DNA from: Thalassospira tepidiphila MCCC 1A03514
GTDB lineage: Bacteria; Pseudomonadota; Alphaproteobacteria; Rhodospirillales; Thalassospiraceae
Direction of reading: 5' to 3'
Assembly (NCBI RefSeq): GCF_001662875.1
Contig: NZ_JPVZ01000001.1
Span: forward strand, 1 to 64,000
DNA: 64,000 nucleotides
Shown here: in pieces, positions 8,138-16,475 of the stretch
Numbering within the stretch: position 1 is the first letter of the stretch
How the letters are laid out: every line of letters starts with the position of its first letter
The notes under the pieces: model-generated
The model's database searches: none
Seen by the model: only the letters and a program-made list of their open reading frames with translations
What the model was told of the DNA's origin: nothing
Position numbers and translations under genes: made by a program

Positions 8138-9145
8138 ATGTCCAATCCAGAATTTCCCAAAAAGATGAAAGCCGTCGAGATCACGAAAGACACCGACACC
8201 CCTGCCCTTGTGCTGGGTAATGTCGCGGTGCCGGACTTTGGCCCGGATGATGTGTTGGTGCGGGTTGCGGCAAGTGGGGTGAATAGACCGGACCTGATGC
8301 AAGTTGCAGGCATGTACCCGCCCCCGCCCGGTGCATCGGAAATCCCGGGGCTTGAACTGTCGGGCGAAATTGTTGCCGTTGGATCAAACGTCACTGACTG
8401 GAAATGCGGGGACAAGGTTTGCGCACTGGTTACCGGCGGAGGCTACGCCCAATATGCCGCAGTACCAGCGGCGCAATGCCTGCCGGTGCCGAAAGGCATG
8501 TCCATGACAGCCGCCGCCGGGGTACCCGAAACCTTTTTCACGGTCTGGCACAACGTATTTGACAAGGCACAGCTGAAGGCGGGCGAGACATTTCTGGTGC
8601 ATGGTGGCACATCGGGGATCGGCACCACCGCCATCCAGCTTGCCAAGGCATTTGGCGCCAGGGTGATTGCCACCGCAGGCACAGACGAAAAATGTCAGGC
8701 CTGCCGTGACCTGGGGGCAGATGTTGCGATCAACTACAAGACCCAGGACTTTGTCGAAGAGGTCAAAGCCGCAACCGATGGCAAAGGCGCAGATGTTATT
8801 CTGGATATGGTCGCAGGCGACTATGTCAGCCGGAATTTCAAGGCAGCTGCCTTTGAAGCGCGCATTCTGATCATTGCCTTTTTGCGCGGCCCCAAGGCGG
8901 AAACCAACTTTACCCCGCTGTTGCTCAAACGTCTGACGCTTATGGGATCAACGTTGCGTGCGCAGCCGGTTGCCAACAAAGGTGCAATTGCCACTTCGTT
9001 GCGCGAAAAAGTCTGGCCGCTTCTGGAATCTGGTCAAGTTGCCCCCGTAATTTACAAGACCTTCCCGCTTGAACAGGCATCGGAGGCACATGCCACATTG
9101 AAGGGTGGCGCACACATCGGAAAAGTGATACTGGAAGTCGACTGA
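8138..9145 (+). CDS. NAD(P)H-quinone oxidoreductase, zeta-crystallin/PIG3 type
   Basis: Zinc-independent medium-chain dehydrogenase/reductase expected to reduce quinones with NADPH. The 335 residues show the N-terminal GroES-like domain with MYPPPPGASEIPGLELSGEIVAVG, typical of the PIG3 branch, and the nucleotide-binding motif GGTSGIGTTAIQLAKAFGARV in the middle. Zinc-ligand cysteines of true alcohol dehydrogenases are not in place. It lies between DUF1192 and trcR in an arrangement common in alphaproteobacteria. The physiological substrate is not known. Confidence 0.88.
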   Translation: MSNPEFPKKMKAVEITKDTDTPALVLGNVAVPDFGPDDVLVRVAASGVNRPDLMQVAGMYPPPPGASEIPGLELSGEIVAVGSNVTDWKCGDKVCALVTGGGYAQYAAVPAAQCLPVPKGMSMTAAAGVPETFFTVWHNVFDKAQLKAGETFLVHGGTSGIGTTAIQLAKAFGARVIATAGTDEKCQACRDLGADVAINYKTQDFVEEVKAATDGKGADVILDMVAGDYVSRNFKAAAFEARILIIAFLRGPKAETNFTPLLLKRLTLMGSTLRAQPVANKGAIATSLREKVWPLLESGQVAPVIYKTFPLEQASEAHATLKGGAHIGKVILEVD

Positions 9146-9445
9146 TCGCGTATGGACGAAGGTCTGATAAGTTTTATCTGACCGATCCAAGGCAACATTG
9201 CTATGCTTGCGGTCCTGAAAGAAATATTCTTTTCAGAATGCCGCAACAGATTGTTGCATTTACCCGCACATTGATCGAAAAGAACGCAATGGCGGATCCG
9301 ATGATGCGCAGCAACCCCGGCGGTTGACCTTGCTGCATTGCCGGACCACCTAAAGAGATTATATTCTGGGGCAGACATTCCCGCGCTTTTTGGGCCTTAT
9401 ACCCATCGCCGGTCTCCAGAGAGAAAGAAGGAAACAGGAGGAAAT

Positions 9446-10126
9446 ATGGCACAGCCCCTCATGCCCAAAGCAACCGCTGTATGGCTTATCGACAATACCG
9501 GCTTGTCGTTCCGGCAGATTGCTGCCTTTACCGAACTCCATGAGCTTGAAATTCAGGCCATCGCAGACGGCGACGTCGGCCAGGGTATCGTTGGCCTTGA
9601 TCCGGTTGCCAATGGTCAGCTGACCAAAGAAGAAATCGCGCGTTGCGAAAAAGACCCGCGCGAATTCCTGAAAATGGCGAAATCCGACCTGCCGCGCCCG
9701 CGCGCGCAGTCGAAGGGTGCACGCTATACCCCGGTTTCCAAACGTCAGGACCGCCCGAATGCGATTGCATGGCTTCTCAAACACCATCCGGAACTTTCCG
9801 ATGCGCAGGTTTGCAAGCTGATCGGTACCACCAAGGACACCATTGGCAAGATCCGTGATCGTTCGCACTGGAACTCGGCCAACCTGACGCCGCGCAACCC
9901 GGTCACCATGGGCCTTTGCACTGAGCTTGACCTTGAAAAACAGGTCGTGATCGCGCGATCGAAGAACCCGGAAAAGATCGCCAAGGATGTCGAGCCGGAT
10001 CCGCTGCCCGAAGAACTGCAGATCAATCCGGAACCGGATTATCCGGGCAAGAAAAAGGACGAGAAGAAAGACGAGCCGAAAACTTCCGATTACATGGAAG
10101 CGGCCGAAAACCTCTTCAAATCCTGA
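9446..10126 (+). CDS. trcR: Cell-cycle transcriptional regulator TrcR (DUF1013)
   Basis: Member of the DUF1013 family, conserved across alphaproteobacteria and named TrcR for a cell-cycle transcription regulator role. Two helix-turn-helix-like repeats are visible: KATAVWLIDNTGLSFRQIAAF (residues about 8-28) and NAIAWLLKHHPELSDAQVCK (about 108-127), the second followed by the conserved TKDTIGKIRDRSHWN. A lysine/glutamate-rich tail follows. I place the start at the ATG at 9446 because CAGGAGGAAAT precedes it, although the frame is open 36 codons further upstream. 226 residues. Confidence 0.87.
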   Translation: MAQPLMPKATAVWLIDNTGLSFRQIAAFTELHELEIQAIADGDVGQGIVGLDPVANGQLTKEEIARCEKDPREFLKMAKSDLPRPRAQSKGARYTPVSKRQDRPNAIAWLLKHHPELSDAQVCKLIGTTKDTIGKIRDRSHWNSANLTPRNPVTMGLCTELDLEKQVVIARSKNPEKIAKDVEPDPLPEELQINPEPDYPGKKKDEKKDEPKTSDYMEAAENLFKS

Positions 10127-10138
10127 TCGGATTTCAAA

Positions 10139-10162
10139 GGCCGCCCACCGGGCGGCCTTTTT
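10139..10162 (+). terminator. Rho-independent terminator of trcR
   Basis: GGCCGCCC at 10139-10146 pairs with GGGCGGCC at 10150-10157, followed by TTTTT. Confidence 0.88.
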
Positions 10163-10292
10163 CGTTGGGGTTTACGTCCTGCTTGCGTAAGGTTTGTTTC
10201 ACAGTAATGCAGCGAAACGGTAACGCAACCGACATGGTGGCGACATACCATTCGGCTGCTTTTCAAATGAACAACACCGAAGACACGTTTCC

Positions 10293-11102
10293 ATGCAAAA
10301 ACGCCCGACCGAACGCCAGGCAGGCATTGTCGAACTTGTTCGTGCAGATGGCTTTCGCACCATCGAACAACTTGCAGAACGCTTTGACGTCACCCCGCAA
10401 ACCATCCGGCGCGACGTGAATGCGCTGTGCGATGAGGGCCTGCTACGCCGTCGTCACGGCGGTGTTGAACCCGCCCTTGAGCATGAAAACATCGCCTATC
10501 GGGCGCGCAAGGTTCTGAACGTCAATGACAAGCGCAAGATCGCGGCCCTGGTAGCGCGCGAAATTCCCAACGGGGCGTCGCTGTTCTTTTCTATTGGCAC
10601 CACCCCGGAACTTGTCGCCAATGCCTTGTTGCAACATCGTGAACTTCGGATTTTCACCAACAACCTGAATGTCGCCTATGTCGCGGCCACCAATGACAGC
10701 TTTGAAGTGACCCTGATTGGCGGGCGTCTGCGCAACCGTGACCGGGATGTACTTGGTCCCGAGGTCGAGGCGTTCTTTAACAGCTACAAGGTTGATTACG
10801 GCATCTTTGGCGTCGGCGGGATTGATCCGGATGGCAGCCTGCTTGATTTCGATGAACAGGAAGTCCGCGCCCGATCCGCCATCCTGAAAAATGCCCGGAA
10901 ATCCTATCTGGTTGCCGATCACACAAAGTTTGGCCGCAACGCCGTTGTGCGCGGCGGCTCCATCCGCAATGTCAGCGCGTTCTTCACCGATTGCCCGCCG
11001 CCAGATCATATCGCCGAAATGATCACGACGGCTGGTGTGGCGCTTCACGCGCCGGAGCCGGATGCGGATTTTCCAACCTTCTTCATTTCGGACGAAGACT
11101 GA
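10293..11102 (+). CDS. DeoR/GlpR-family transcriptional regulator
   Basis: Sugar-phosphate-responsive regulator of the DeoR family, usually a repressor of carbohydrate or glycerol genes. The N-terminal winged helix-turn-helix is clear: RQAGIVELVRADGFRTIEQL then DVTPQTIRRDVNALCDEGLLRRRHGG. The C-terminal DeoRC effector domain follows, with SIGTTPELVA and NNLNVA. The late signature GVGGIDPDGSLLDFDEQEV resembles GlpR. No target operon adjoins it, so the regulon is unknown. It runs convergent to the LysR gene with a shared terminator. Confidence 0.88.
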   Translation: MQKRPTERQAGIVELVRADGFRTIEQLAERFDVTPQTIRRDVNALCDEGLLRRRHGGVEPALEHENIAYRARKVLNVNDKRKIAALVAREIPNGASLFFSIGTTPELVANALLQHRELRIFTNNLNVAYVAATNDSFEVTLIGGRLRNRDRDVLGPEVEAFFNSYKVDYGIFGVGGIDPDGSLLDFDEQEVRARSAILKNARKSYLVADHTKFGRNAVVRGGSIRNVSAFFTDCPPPDHIAEMITTAGVALHAPEPDADFPTFFISDED

Positions 11103-11122
11103 CCGGTTTACCGATCAGTTTT
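11098..11122. terminator. Shared hairpin between convergent regulator genes
   Basis: ACTGACCGG (11098-11106) and CCGATCAGT (11111-11119) form a stem with one mismatch. The hairpin spans the DeoR stop and reaches into the end of the LysR gene; only five bases separate the two genes. Confidence 0.6.
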
Positions 11123-12010
11123 GCGCCTGTCAGCGGCTGCTTTCAGGCTATTGCAGACGGCCTGCAGTCCCGGGGTCAGAGTTTTGTCGCGACGCATGAT
11201 GAGCGCAAGTTCACGCACGAGTGGCGGTGACAACGGGCGGGTCTTGATGGGAAACTGGGTTCGATCTGGTCTTGCACCCATTTCGGGCAGAATCGTCGCA
11301 CCGATGCCTGCCCCGACAAGTTCCCTGATCGCCTCCACACTGCCGAGTTCCATCACCGAACGACCATTAACCCCGGATTTGCGCAACCAATCATCGACCA
11401 ATGTGCGGGTCAATCCGCCGCGTTCATAAAGCACCAATGGCATCGCTTCCAGATCGACAGGGCGAATAACATCCCCGACATCGGCATCTGCGTGAAAGAT
11501 TGCGACGAACGGATCGGTCATGATCGGCGTCACCGAAAGGCTGCGCCCACTGCATGGCATGGTCACAAGGCCGATATCGAGCTTGTTGTCCTCAATCGCA
11601 CGAACGATGTCGCCAGCATTGCCAGTACGAACCATGATTTCGAGTTTTGGGAAGCTGCGTTGAAGCTTTTCCAGAATGGCGGGCAGGAAATAGATACAGG
11701 CTGTTGCCCCGGTTCCGATCCGCACGCGACCGGCTGCACCACTTGAAAATCCGGCCACGGCGTCCTCGGCCGCGCGCACAGATGCATCAATGTCGCTGAT
11801 ATGGGCCAAAAGGGCCAATCCCGCCGGTGTGGCCTCGGCACGTTTGCCAACGCGTTCAATCAATTTGACACCCATGCGGGTTTCAAGCTGACGCACCTGT
11901 TGGCTGATGGCGGGCTGACTGAGATTTAGCTTATCGGCTGCGGCCGAAAAACTTCCCAGTGCGACAACATCGGCAAAGGCATGAAGCTGATCAAGGTTAA
12001 GTGCACGCAT
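11108..12010 (-). CDS. LysR-family transcriptional regulator
   Basis: LysR-type regulator of about 300 residues. The N-terminal helix-turn-helix reads LDQLHAFADVVALGSFSAAADKLNLSQPAISQQVRQLE, a textbook match, followed by the two-lobed periplasmic-binding-like effector domain. The frame extends to a TTG at 12046, but the ATG at 12010 has AAGGAAAAG before it and gives the standard N-terminus. It is divergent from the GNAT gene, and repeated CTTATGCTGT sites lie between them, so the acetyltransferase is a plausible target. Confidence 0.9.
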   Translation of the reverse strand: MRALNLDQLHAFADVVALGSFSAAADKLNLSQPAISQQVRQLETRMGVKLIERVGKRAEATPAGLALLAHISDIDASVRAAEDAVAGFSSGAAGRVRIGTGATACIYFLPAILEKLQRSFPKLEIMVRTGNAGDIVRAIEDNKLDIGLVTMPCSGRSLSVTPIMTDPFVAIFHADADVGDVIRPVDLEAMPLVLYERGGLTRTLVDDWLRKSGVNGRSVMELGSVEAIRELVGAGIGATILPEMGARPDRTQFPIKTRPLSPPLVRELALIMRRDKTLTPGLQAVCNSLKAAADRRKTDR

Positions 12011-12022
12011 ACCAAACTTTTC

Positions 12023-12063
12023 CTTATGCTGTGCATAATTTATCAAAGCTAAACTTATGCTGT
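12023..12063. promoter_or_regulatory. Candidate LysR operator between lysR and GNAT genes
   Basis: A perfect inverted repeat TTATGC-TGT-GCATAA lies at 12024-12038. The half-site CTTATGCTGT occurs twice in the same orientation, at 12023-12032 and 12054-12063, 31 bases apart (three helical turns). Such paired sites are typical of autoregulated LysR genes with a divergent target. Confidence 0.5.
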
Positions 12064-12111
12064 ATTTGGGCGTAATGTCAGCTCAAACATCATCATGCCG
12101 GATAAAAAAAC

Positions 12112-12684
12112 ATGCCTTCGAACACCCCAGCCCAAGACGTTGCCACAACCCTGTCACCAAACATCACCATCCGCGATGCCGGACTTGAAGACATCCCGGC
12201 CATCACGGCGATTTATCGCCACCATGTTCTGCATGGCACGGCATCGTTTGAAGAAACGGCACCTGGCGAGGCCGAGATTGCCAATCGGTTCGCCGCCATT
12301 CGCGATAAAGGCCTGCCCTATCTCGTTGCGGTCCGCCTCGATGCGATTGTTGGTTATTGTTACGCTGGCACCTATCGCCCTCGCACGGCCTATCGCCATA
12401 CGGTCGAAAATTCGATCTATGTGGCCCATGATTGCGTCGGCCAGGGGGTTGGCAGCCTTCTGATGGCGGCCCTGATTAAACGGTGCGAAGACGGCCCGTG
12501 GCGCCAAATGGTTGCCGTGATCGGGGATAGTGCGAACAAGGCATCGATCAGCCTGCATCAACGCCATGGCTTTGAAATGGTCGGTACGTTTAAAAAGGTC
12601 GGCTACAAGTTTGACCGCTGGCTTGACTCGGTCCTGATGCAACGGCCACTTGGCGACGACAGCCCGATCATTCCCAAAACTTGA
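12112..12684 (+). CDS. GNAT N-acetyltransferase, phosphinothricin acetyltransferase type
   Basis: Acetyl-CoA-dependent acetyltransferase of the Pat/bar/MddA subgroup, which acetylates phosphinothricin, methionine sulfone or related amino acids. Visible family features include ITAIYRHHVLHGTASFEE at the N-terminus, the active-site-like GYCYAGTYRPRTAYRHTVENSIYV, the acetyl-CoA loop CVGQGVGSLLMAALI and the late SLHQRHGFEMVGTFKKVGYKFDRWLDSVLMQ. 190 residues, full length. Probably controlled by the divergent LysR regulator. The native substrate cannot be read from sequence. Confidence 0.88.
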   Translation: MPSNTPAQDVATTLSPNITIRDAGLEDIPAITAIYRHHVLHGTASFEETAPGEAEIANRFAAIRDKGLPYLVAVRLDAIVGYCYAGTYRPRTAYRHTVENSIYVAHDCVGQGVGSLLMAALIKRCEDGPWRQMVAVIGDSANKASISLHQRHGFEMVGTFKKVGYKFDRWLDSVLMQRPLGDDSPIIPKT

Positions 12685-12695
12685 TCCTAAAAAAA

Positions 12696-12725
12696 GCACC
12701 CGCTTTTGAAAGCAAAAGCGGGTGC
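12696..12725 (-). terminator. Rho-independent terminator of the acyl-CoA ligase gene
   Basis: A 13-bp perfect stem, GCACCCGCTTTTG at 12696-12708 with CAAAAGCGGGTGC at 12713-12725. The minus strand continues with seven Ts. It lies between convergent genes and mainly serves the minus strand. Confidence 0.88.
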
Positions 12726-12781
12726 AAGGATGCTCCGTTAAGTTGGGAGCGGGAGTTTGCATCTGTGATGGACGGGTCTAT

Positions 12782-14677
12782 CTATTTTGCATAACCGATT
12801 TCTTTGAGGACCTCGGCGATTTCGGGAAGGATTGCCGGATCATCGATCGTTGCCGGGGTGTTATAGCTTTCACCATCGGCGATGGAACGCATGGTCTTGC
12901 GCAGGATCTTGCCCGATCGGGTCTTGGGCAGGCGTTCGACCACAGTTGCCTTCTTGAATGCCGCCACCGGGCCAATCTGATCGCGGACCATGGCAACGAC
13001 TTCGGCCAAGATCGCGTCATGCGGGCGGGTGACCCCGGACTTCAACACGATGAATCCCAACGGCAATTGCCCCTTAAGATCATCATGCACACCAATGACC
13101 GCGCATTCGGCAACATCTGGATGGCTTGAAAGCACTTCTTCCATGCCCCCGGTCGACAGGCGGTGCCCGGCAACGTTGATGATGTCGTCAGTGCGCGACA
13201 TGACGTAGATGTAGCCATCTTCGTCAATAAAACCGGCATCCCCCGTGGCATAAAAGCCCGGGAATTCTTCAAGATAGGATGACTTGAACCGGTCATCATT
13301 CTGCCACAGGGTCGGAAGCGTCCCCGGTGGCAGCGGTAATTTGGCGGCAAGCGCACCAATCTGACCGCGTTCAAGCGGCTTTCCGGCCTCGTCGAGAACC
13401 TGCACATCCCAACCACAAGCCGCCACCGTTGGCGAGCCATACTTGATCGGAAGCAATTCAATCCCGCGCGGATTTGCACAGATCGACCAGCCGGTTTCAG
13501 TCTGCCACCAGTGGTCAATCACCGGAACGCCAAGGCTGTTTTCTGCCCATTGCAGGGTATCGGGATCCGAACGTTCACCCGCCAGATAGAGCGCCTTAAG
13601 GCTGCCAAGGTCGTAATTTGCCATATGAGCGGCCTTGGGGTCATCTCGTTTGATCGCACGAAACGCCGTTGGTGCCGTAAACAGCACCTTGACCTTGTGC
13701 TGGGAAATTACCCGCCAGAACGCCCCGGCATCCGGCGTTCCGACCGGTTTGCCTTCATACATCACCGTCGTACAACCGGCCAGAAGCGGCGCGTAAACGA
13801 TATAGGAATGGCCAACCACCCAGCCAACGTCAGACGCCGCCCAGTAAACGTCACCGGCATCGACATCATAGATGTTCTTCATCGACCAGTTGAGTGCGAC
13901 CATATGCCCGCCATTGTCACGGACAACCCCCTTGGGCTGACCGGTCGTGCCGGACGTGTAAAGGATATAAAGCGGATCGGTGGCATCAACCGGGACACAG
14001 TCAGACGGAGCGGCCTTGGCACATTCCACTTCCCAGTCGTAATCACGACCATCCATCAGCAACGCATCGCTTTGTGGCCGCTGGAACAGAATGACGCTTT
14101 CGGGTTTGTGATCCGCCATGGCGATGGCTTTATCCAGCAGCGGTTTATATTCAATCACGCGCGATCCTTCGATGCCGCAGCTTGCGGTCAGGATCAGTTT
14201 TGGTTTGGCGTCATTGATACGGGTCGCCAGTTCGTTGGATGCAAAACCGCCAAACACAACAGAATGGATCGCGCCGATCCGCGCACAGGCCAGCATCGCC
14301 ATCGCGGCCTGCGGGATCATCGGCATATAGATGATCACCCGATCACCCTTGGTCACCCCGCGCGCATGCAGCGCCCCGGCAAGGCGGGCGACATCGTCGC
14401 GCAGATGGGAGTAGGTAAATGTCTGGACCGTGTTGGTGACGGGGCTGTCATAAATCAGGGCTGCCTGATCACCCCGGCCGTTTTCAATGTGACGATCCAG
14501 TGCGTTATAGCAGGTATTGACCTTGCCACCGACAAACCAGCGGTAAAACGGCGCGTTACTGTCATCAAGAACGCGATCCCATTTCTTGTACCAGGAAATG
14601 TTTTCAGCAGCTTCTGCCCAAAAGCCTTCCTTGTCGGCGATCGAACGTTCGTAGATTTCCTGATAGCGACCGGTCAT
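12782..14677 (-). CDS. prpE: Propionate/acetate-CoA ligase (PrpE-like)
   Basis: AMP-forming acyl-CoA synthetase that activates propionate (or acetate) with ATP and CoA. The 631 residues start with the ACAS N-terminal region (FWAEAAENISWYKKWDRVLDDSNAPFYRWFVGGKVNTCYNALDRH), which resembles propionyl-CoA synthetases more than Acs. The adenylation motif YTSGTTGQPKGV lies near residue 240, and the acetylatable catalytic lysine in PKTRSGKILRK near 590. An upstream frame extension exists, but the ATG at 14677 follows GGGAGG. Acetyl-CoA synthetase specificity cannot be excluded. Confidence 0.85.
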   Translation of the reverse strand: MTGRYQEIYERSIADKEGFWAEAAENISWYKKWDRVLDDSNAPFYRWFVGGKVNTCYNALDRHIENGRGDQAALIYDSPVTNTVQTFTYSHLRDDVARLAGALHARGVTKGDRVIIYMPMIPQAAMAMLACARIGAIHSVVFGGFASNELATRINDAKPKLILTASCGIEGSRVIEYKPLLDKAIAMADHKPESVILFQRPQSDALLMDGRDYDWEVECAKAAPSDCVPVDATDPLYILYTSGTTGQPKGVVRDNGGHMVALNWSMKNIYDVDAGDVYWAASDVGWVVGHSYIVYAPLLAGCTTVMYEGKPVGTPDAGAFWRVISQHKVKVLFTAPTAFRAIKRDDPKAAHMANYDLGSLKALYLAGERSDPDTLQWAENSLGVPVIDHWWQTETGWSICANPRGIELLPIKYGSPTVAACGWDVQVLDEAGKPLERGQIGALAAKLPLPPGTLPTLWQNDDRFKSSYLEEFPGFYATGDAGFIDEDGYIYVMSRTDDIINVAGHRLSTGGMEEVLSSHPDVAECAVIGVHDDLKGQLPLGFIVLKSGVTRPHDAILAEVVAMVRDQIGPVAAFKKATVVERLPKTRSGKILRKTMRSIADGESYNTPATIDDPAILPEIAEVLKEIGYAK

Positions 14678-15072
14678 TGGTGAAATACCCTCCCGCGGCG
14701 TTTGGTCTGGCGTCCATTTTGGACGCATGCGGAGCTATATGCTCGTAAATCGGCATCATAATACCGATTTAATTTACACATACCCCTTAGACATTGGTAG
14801 CGCCCTGTAATCCTTGGTTTCTGCGGATTACAATTACTCAAAACAGATACATGGTTGATCCCCTCCGTCAGGGGTTTCGTATCTGTTTGCAGCGATATGA
14901 TGAATGTGGGAAGTTGCCCGTGATTTTGAAGTGCAGACATAAAGTTGCCGCCTCAAGCGTGGGCGTTAAGATGAGGCGGCAAAAGCAAGAGTTAGGAAAT
15001 CTTTGAGGTCGTCAAACCGTTCGCATGGGGGATCGCGTGTTCTTGATCACGCGTTTGGCCATGCCACAACGG
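14678..15072. other. Structured intergenic region
   Basis: No gene is visible in these 395 bases. Three inverted repeats stand out. AAACAGATAC (14841-14850) pairs with GTATCTGTTT (14879-14888) and encloses CCCCT/AGGGG (14860-14864/14870-14874). TTGCCGCCTCA (14945-14955) pairs with TGAGGCGGCAA (14972-14982). CGCGTG (15034-15039) pairs with CACGCG (15048-15053). The first has a short T run on the minus strand and may end the DUF465 transcript; the others are unexplained. Confidence 0.5.
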
Positions 15073-15237
15073 CTAATGGGTTATTCGGTTTATCTCGTCC
15101 TTGATTTCAAGCTTGCGGCGTTTAATGTCTGCAACAACGGAATCGTTGGGCGCCGGGCGGCGCGTCTCGAGGTGGAGTTCCTGCTCTAGTGCAGCATGTT
15201 TGGCAGTTAGAGCTTCGATATGGCTTTGAACGCTCAT
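15073..15237 (-). CDS. YdcH-like DUF465 small protein
   Basis: 54-residue helical protein of the DUF465 family, function unknown. The pattern HIEALTAKHAALEQELHLE then ADIKRRKLEIKDEI is the family signature, predicted to be a two-helix coiled coil. I start it at the ATG at 15237, which has AAGGAGTAGG in front, rather than at the open extension to 15273. A second DUF465 gene lies 2.5 kb away on the other strand. Confidence 0.82.
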   Translation of the reverse strand: MSVQSHIEALTAKHAALEQELHLETRRPAPNDSVVADIKRRKLEIKDEINRITH

Positions 15238-15352
15238 TCGCCTACTCCTTATATCTGACATTGCCCACAACAAGATGGTATTAATTTCGTAACATGATTT
15301 CCAGTGTTTCGATCAGAAACGTGAACAAGAACACAGCCCGGCAAGGATTGGC

Positions 15353-15970
15353 ATGACGCAAAAAGATCGACTTATCATTGGCATAACTGGCGCATCGGGT
15401 GTGATTTACGGCATACGTTTTTTACAGTTGCTGAAAAATACGCCAATCGAGACTCATCTGGTTCTTTCCAAAGCAGCCGAGCGCACCATCGCCTATGAGA
15501 CCGATTTTAAAATCCGCGAAATCAAGGAGATGGCTGACGTTGTCCATGACAATGCCGACATCGGTGCCTCGATTGCGTCGGGTTCCTTTCGCGCCCGCGG
15601 TATGATCATTGCCCCCTGCTCGATGAAGTCTCTGGCCGAGGTCGCAAGCGGAGTCGCAGATAATCTGATCGCGCGTGCCGCCGATGTTATCCTTAAGGAG
15701 CGTAAGCGTCTTGTCCTGATGGCCCGTGAAACACCGCTTCATGCCGGCCATATCCGCAACATGGCGCTGGCCACGGAAAACGGCGCAATCATTGCCCCGC
15801 CGGTCCCGGCATTCTATGCCCGGCCGCAATCACTTGATGAAATGGTGACGCAAAGTTGCGGACGCATTCTTGATCTGTTTGAGATTGACCTGCCGGAAAC
15901 CGCCCGCTGGGGCGATACCGAGGCCGCCAATCCAATCCCGGTCACCGGCAAACCCAAAACACGCGAATAG
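15353..15970 (+). CDS. ubiX: Flavin prenyltransferase UbiX
   Basis: Transfers a dimethylallyl group to FMN to make prenylated FMN, the cofactor of the UbiD decarboxylase in ubiquinone biosynthesis. The 205-residue flavoprotein carries the family opening IIGITGASGVIYGIRFLQLL, the FMN-binding APCSMKSLAEVASGVADNLIARAADV and the late RETPLHAGHIRNMALATENGAIIAPPVPAFY. RBS AAGGATT precedes the ATG. Other ubiquinone genes in the window are coq9, ubiG and a UbiB-like kinase; ubiD is not in view. Confidence 0.95.
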   Translation: MTQKDRLIIGITGASGVIYGIRFLQLLKNTPIETHLVLSKAAERTIAYETDFKIREIKEMADVVHDNADIGASIASGSFRARGMIIAPCSMKSLAEVASGVADNLIARAADVILKERKRLVLMARETPLHAGHIRNMALATENGAIIAPPVPAFYARPQSLDEMVTQSCGRILDLFEIDLPETARWGDTEAANPIPVTGKPKTRE

Positions 15971-15982
15971 AATAACCCGCCG

Positions 15983-16447
15983 CTAGGCGATCCCCATCAT
16001 CCGGGTCAGGTCGCCAAGCGCCTTGTCACAGGCCTGCTGATCCAACGCAAACCGGTTGGGTGACAAATATGCATGGGCGGCGGCCATCGGATCATCACTG
16101 GGCACGGTTTCAACCGCGTCGCACAGGATATGCTGTTCAATCCGTTCAGCCTGCAATTCGTCTGACTTGACCTTCTGGCGCAATTCCTGTGCGCTGGCGC
16201 GCGGATCATCGCGCAGGTGTCGCCGTGTCTGGCGCAGTGGCTTGATCACGTTTTCGCGCCAGTCACGCACAGATGCCTCAAGTGCTGAAATGCTCAGCGG
16301 TGCCAATCCCTTCTGGCCCAGAAAGAACATGAAAAGCAGCATGTTCACATCAAGGTCACAGCGTTCCTGAAGATCAAGGCACAGCTTGGCGACGCCATCG
16401 CGACCATACATCGCGACCGTAAAGGCCCAGACTTCTTCCTGATCCAT
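15983..16447 (-). CDS. TIGR02444 family protein
   Basis: 154-residue protein of unknown function. The N-terminal WAFTVAMYGRDGVAKLCLDLQERCDLDVNMLLFMFFLGQKG is the diagnostic stretch of the TIGR02444 (DUF2390) family; the rest is helical and charged. The frame extends two codons to a TTG, but the ATG at 16447 has AGGTTGGGA before it. It lies 28 bases after pfkA on the same strand, so they are likely cotranscribed. No role is known. Confidence 0.8.
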   Translation of the reverse strand: MDQEEVWAFTVAMYGRDGVAKLCLDLQERCDLDVNMLLFMFFLGQKGLAPLSISALEASVRDWRENVIKPLRQTRRHLRDDPRASAQELRQKVKSDELQAERIEQHILCDAVETVPSDDPMAAAHAYLSPNRFALDQQACDKALGDLTRMMGIA

Positions 16448-16475
16448 TCCCAACCTGCTGTGTTTTTATTGGATA

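Noticed and set aside
13511..14683. A 390-codon open frame on the plus strand opposite prpE
   Set aside because: Shadow of the ligase gene; composition rich in Arg, His and Gly without domains.
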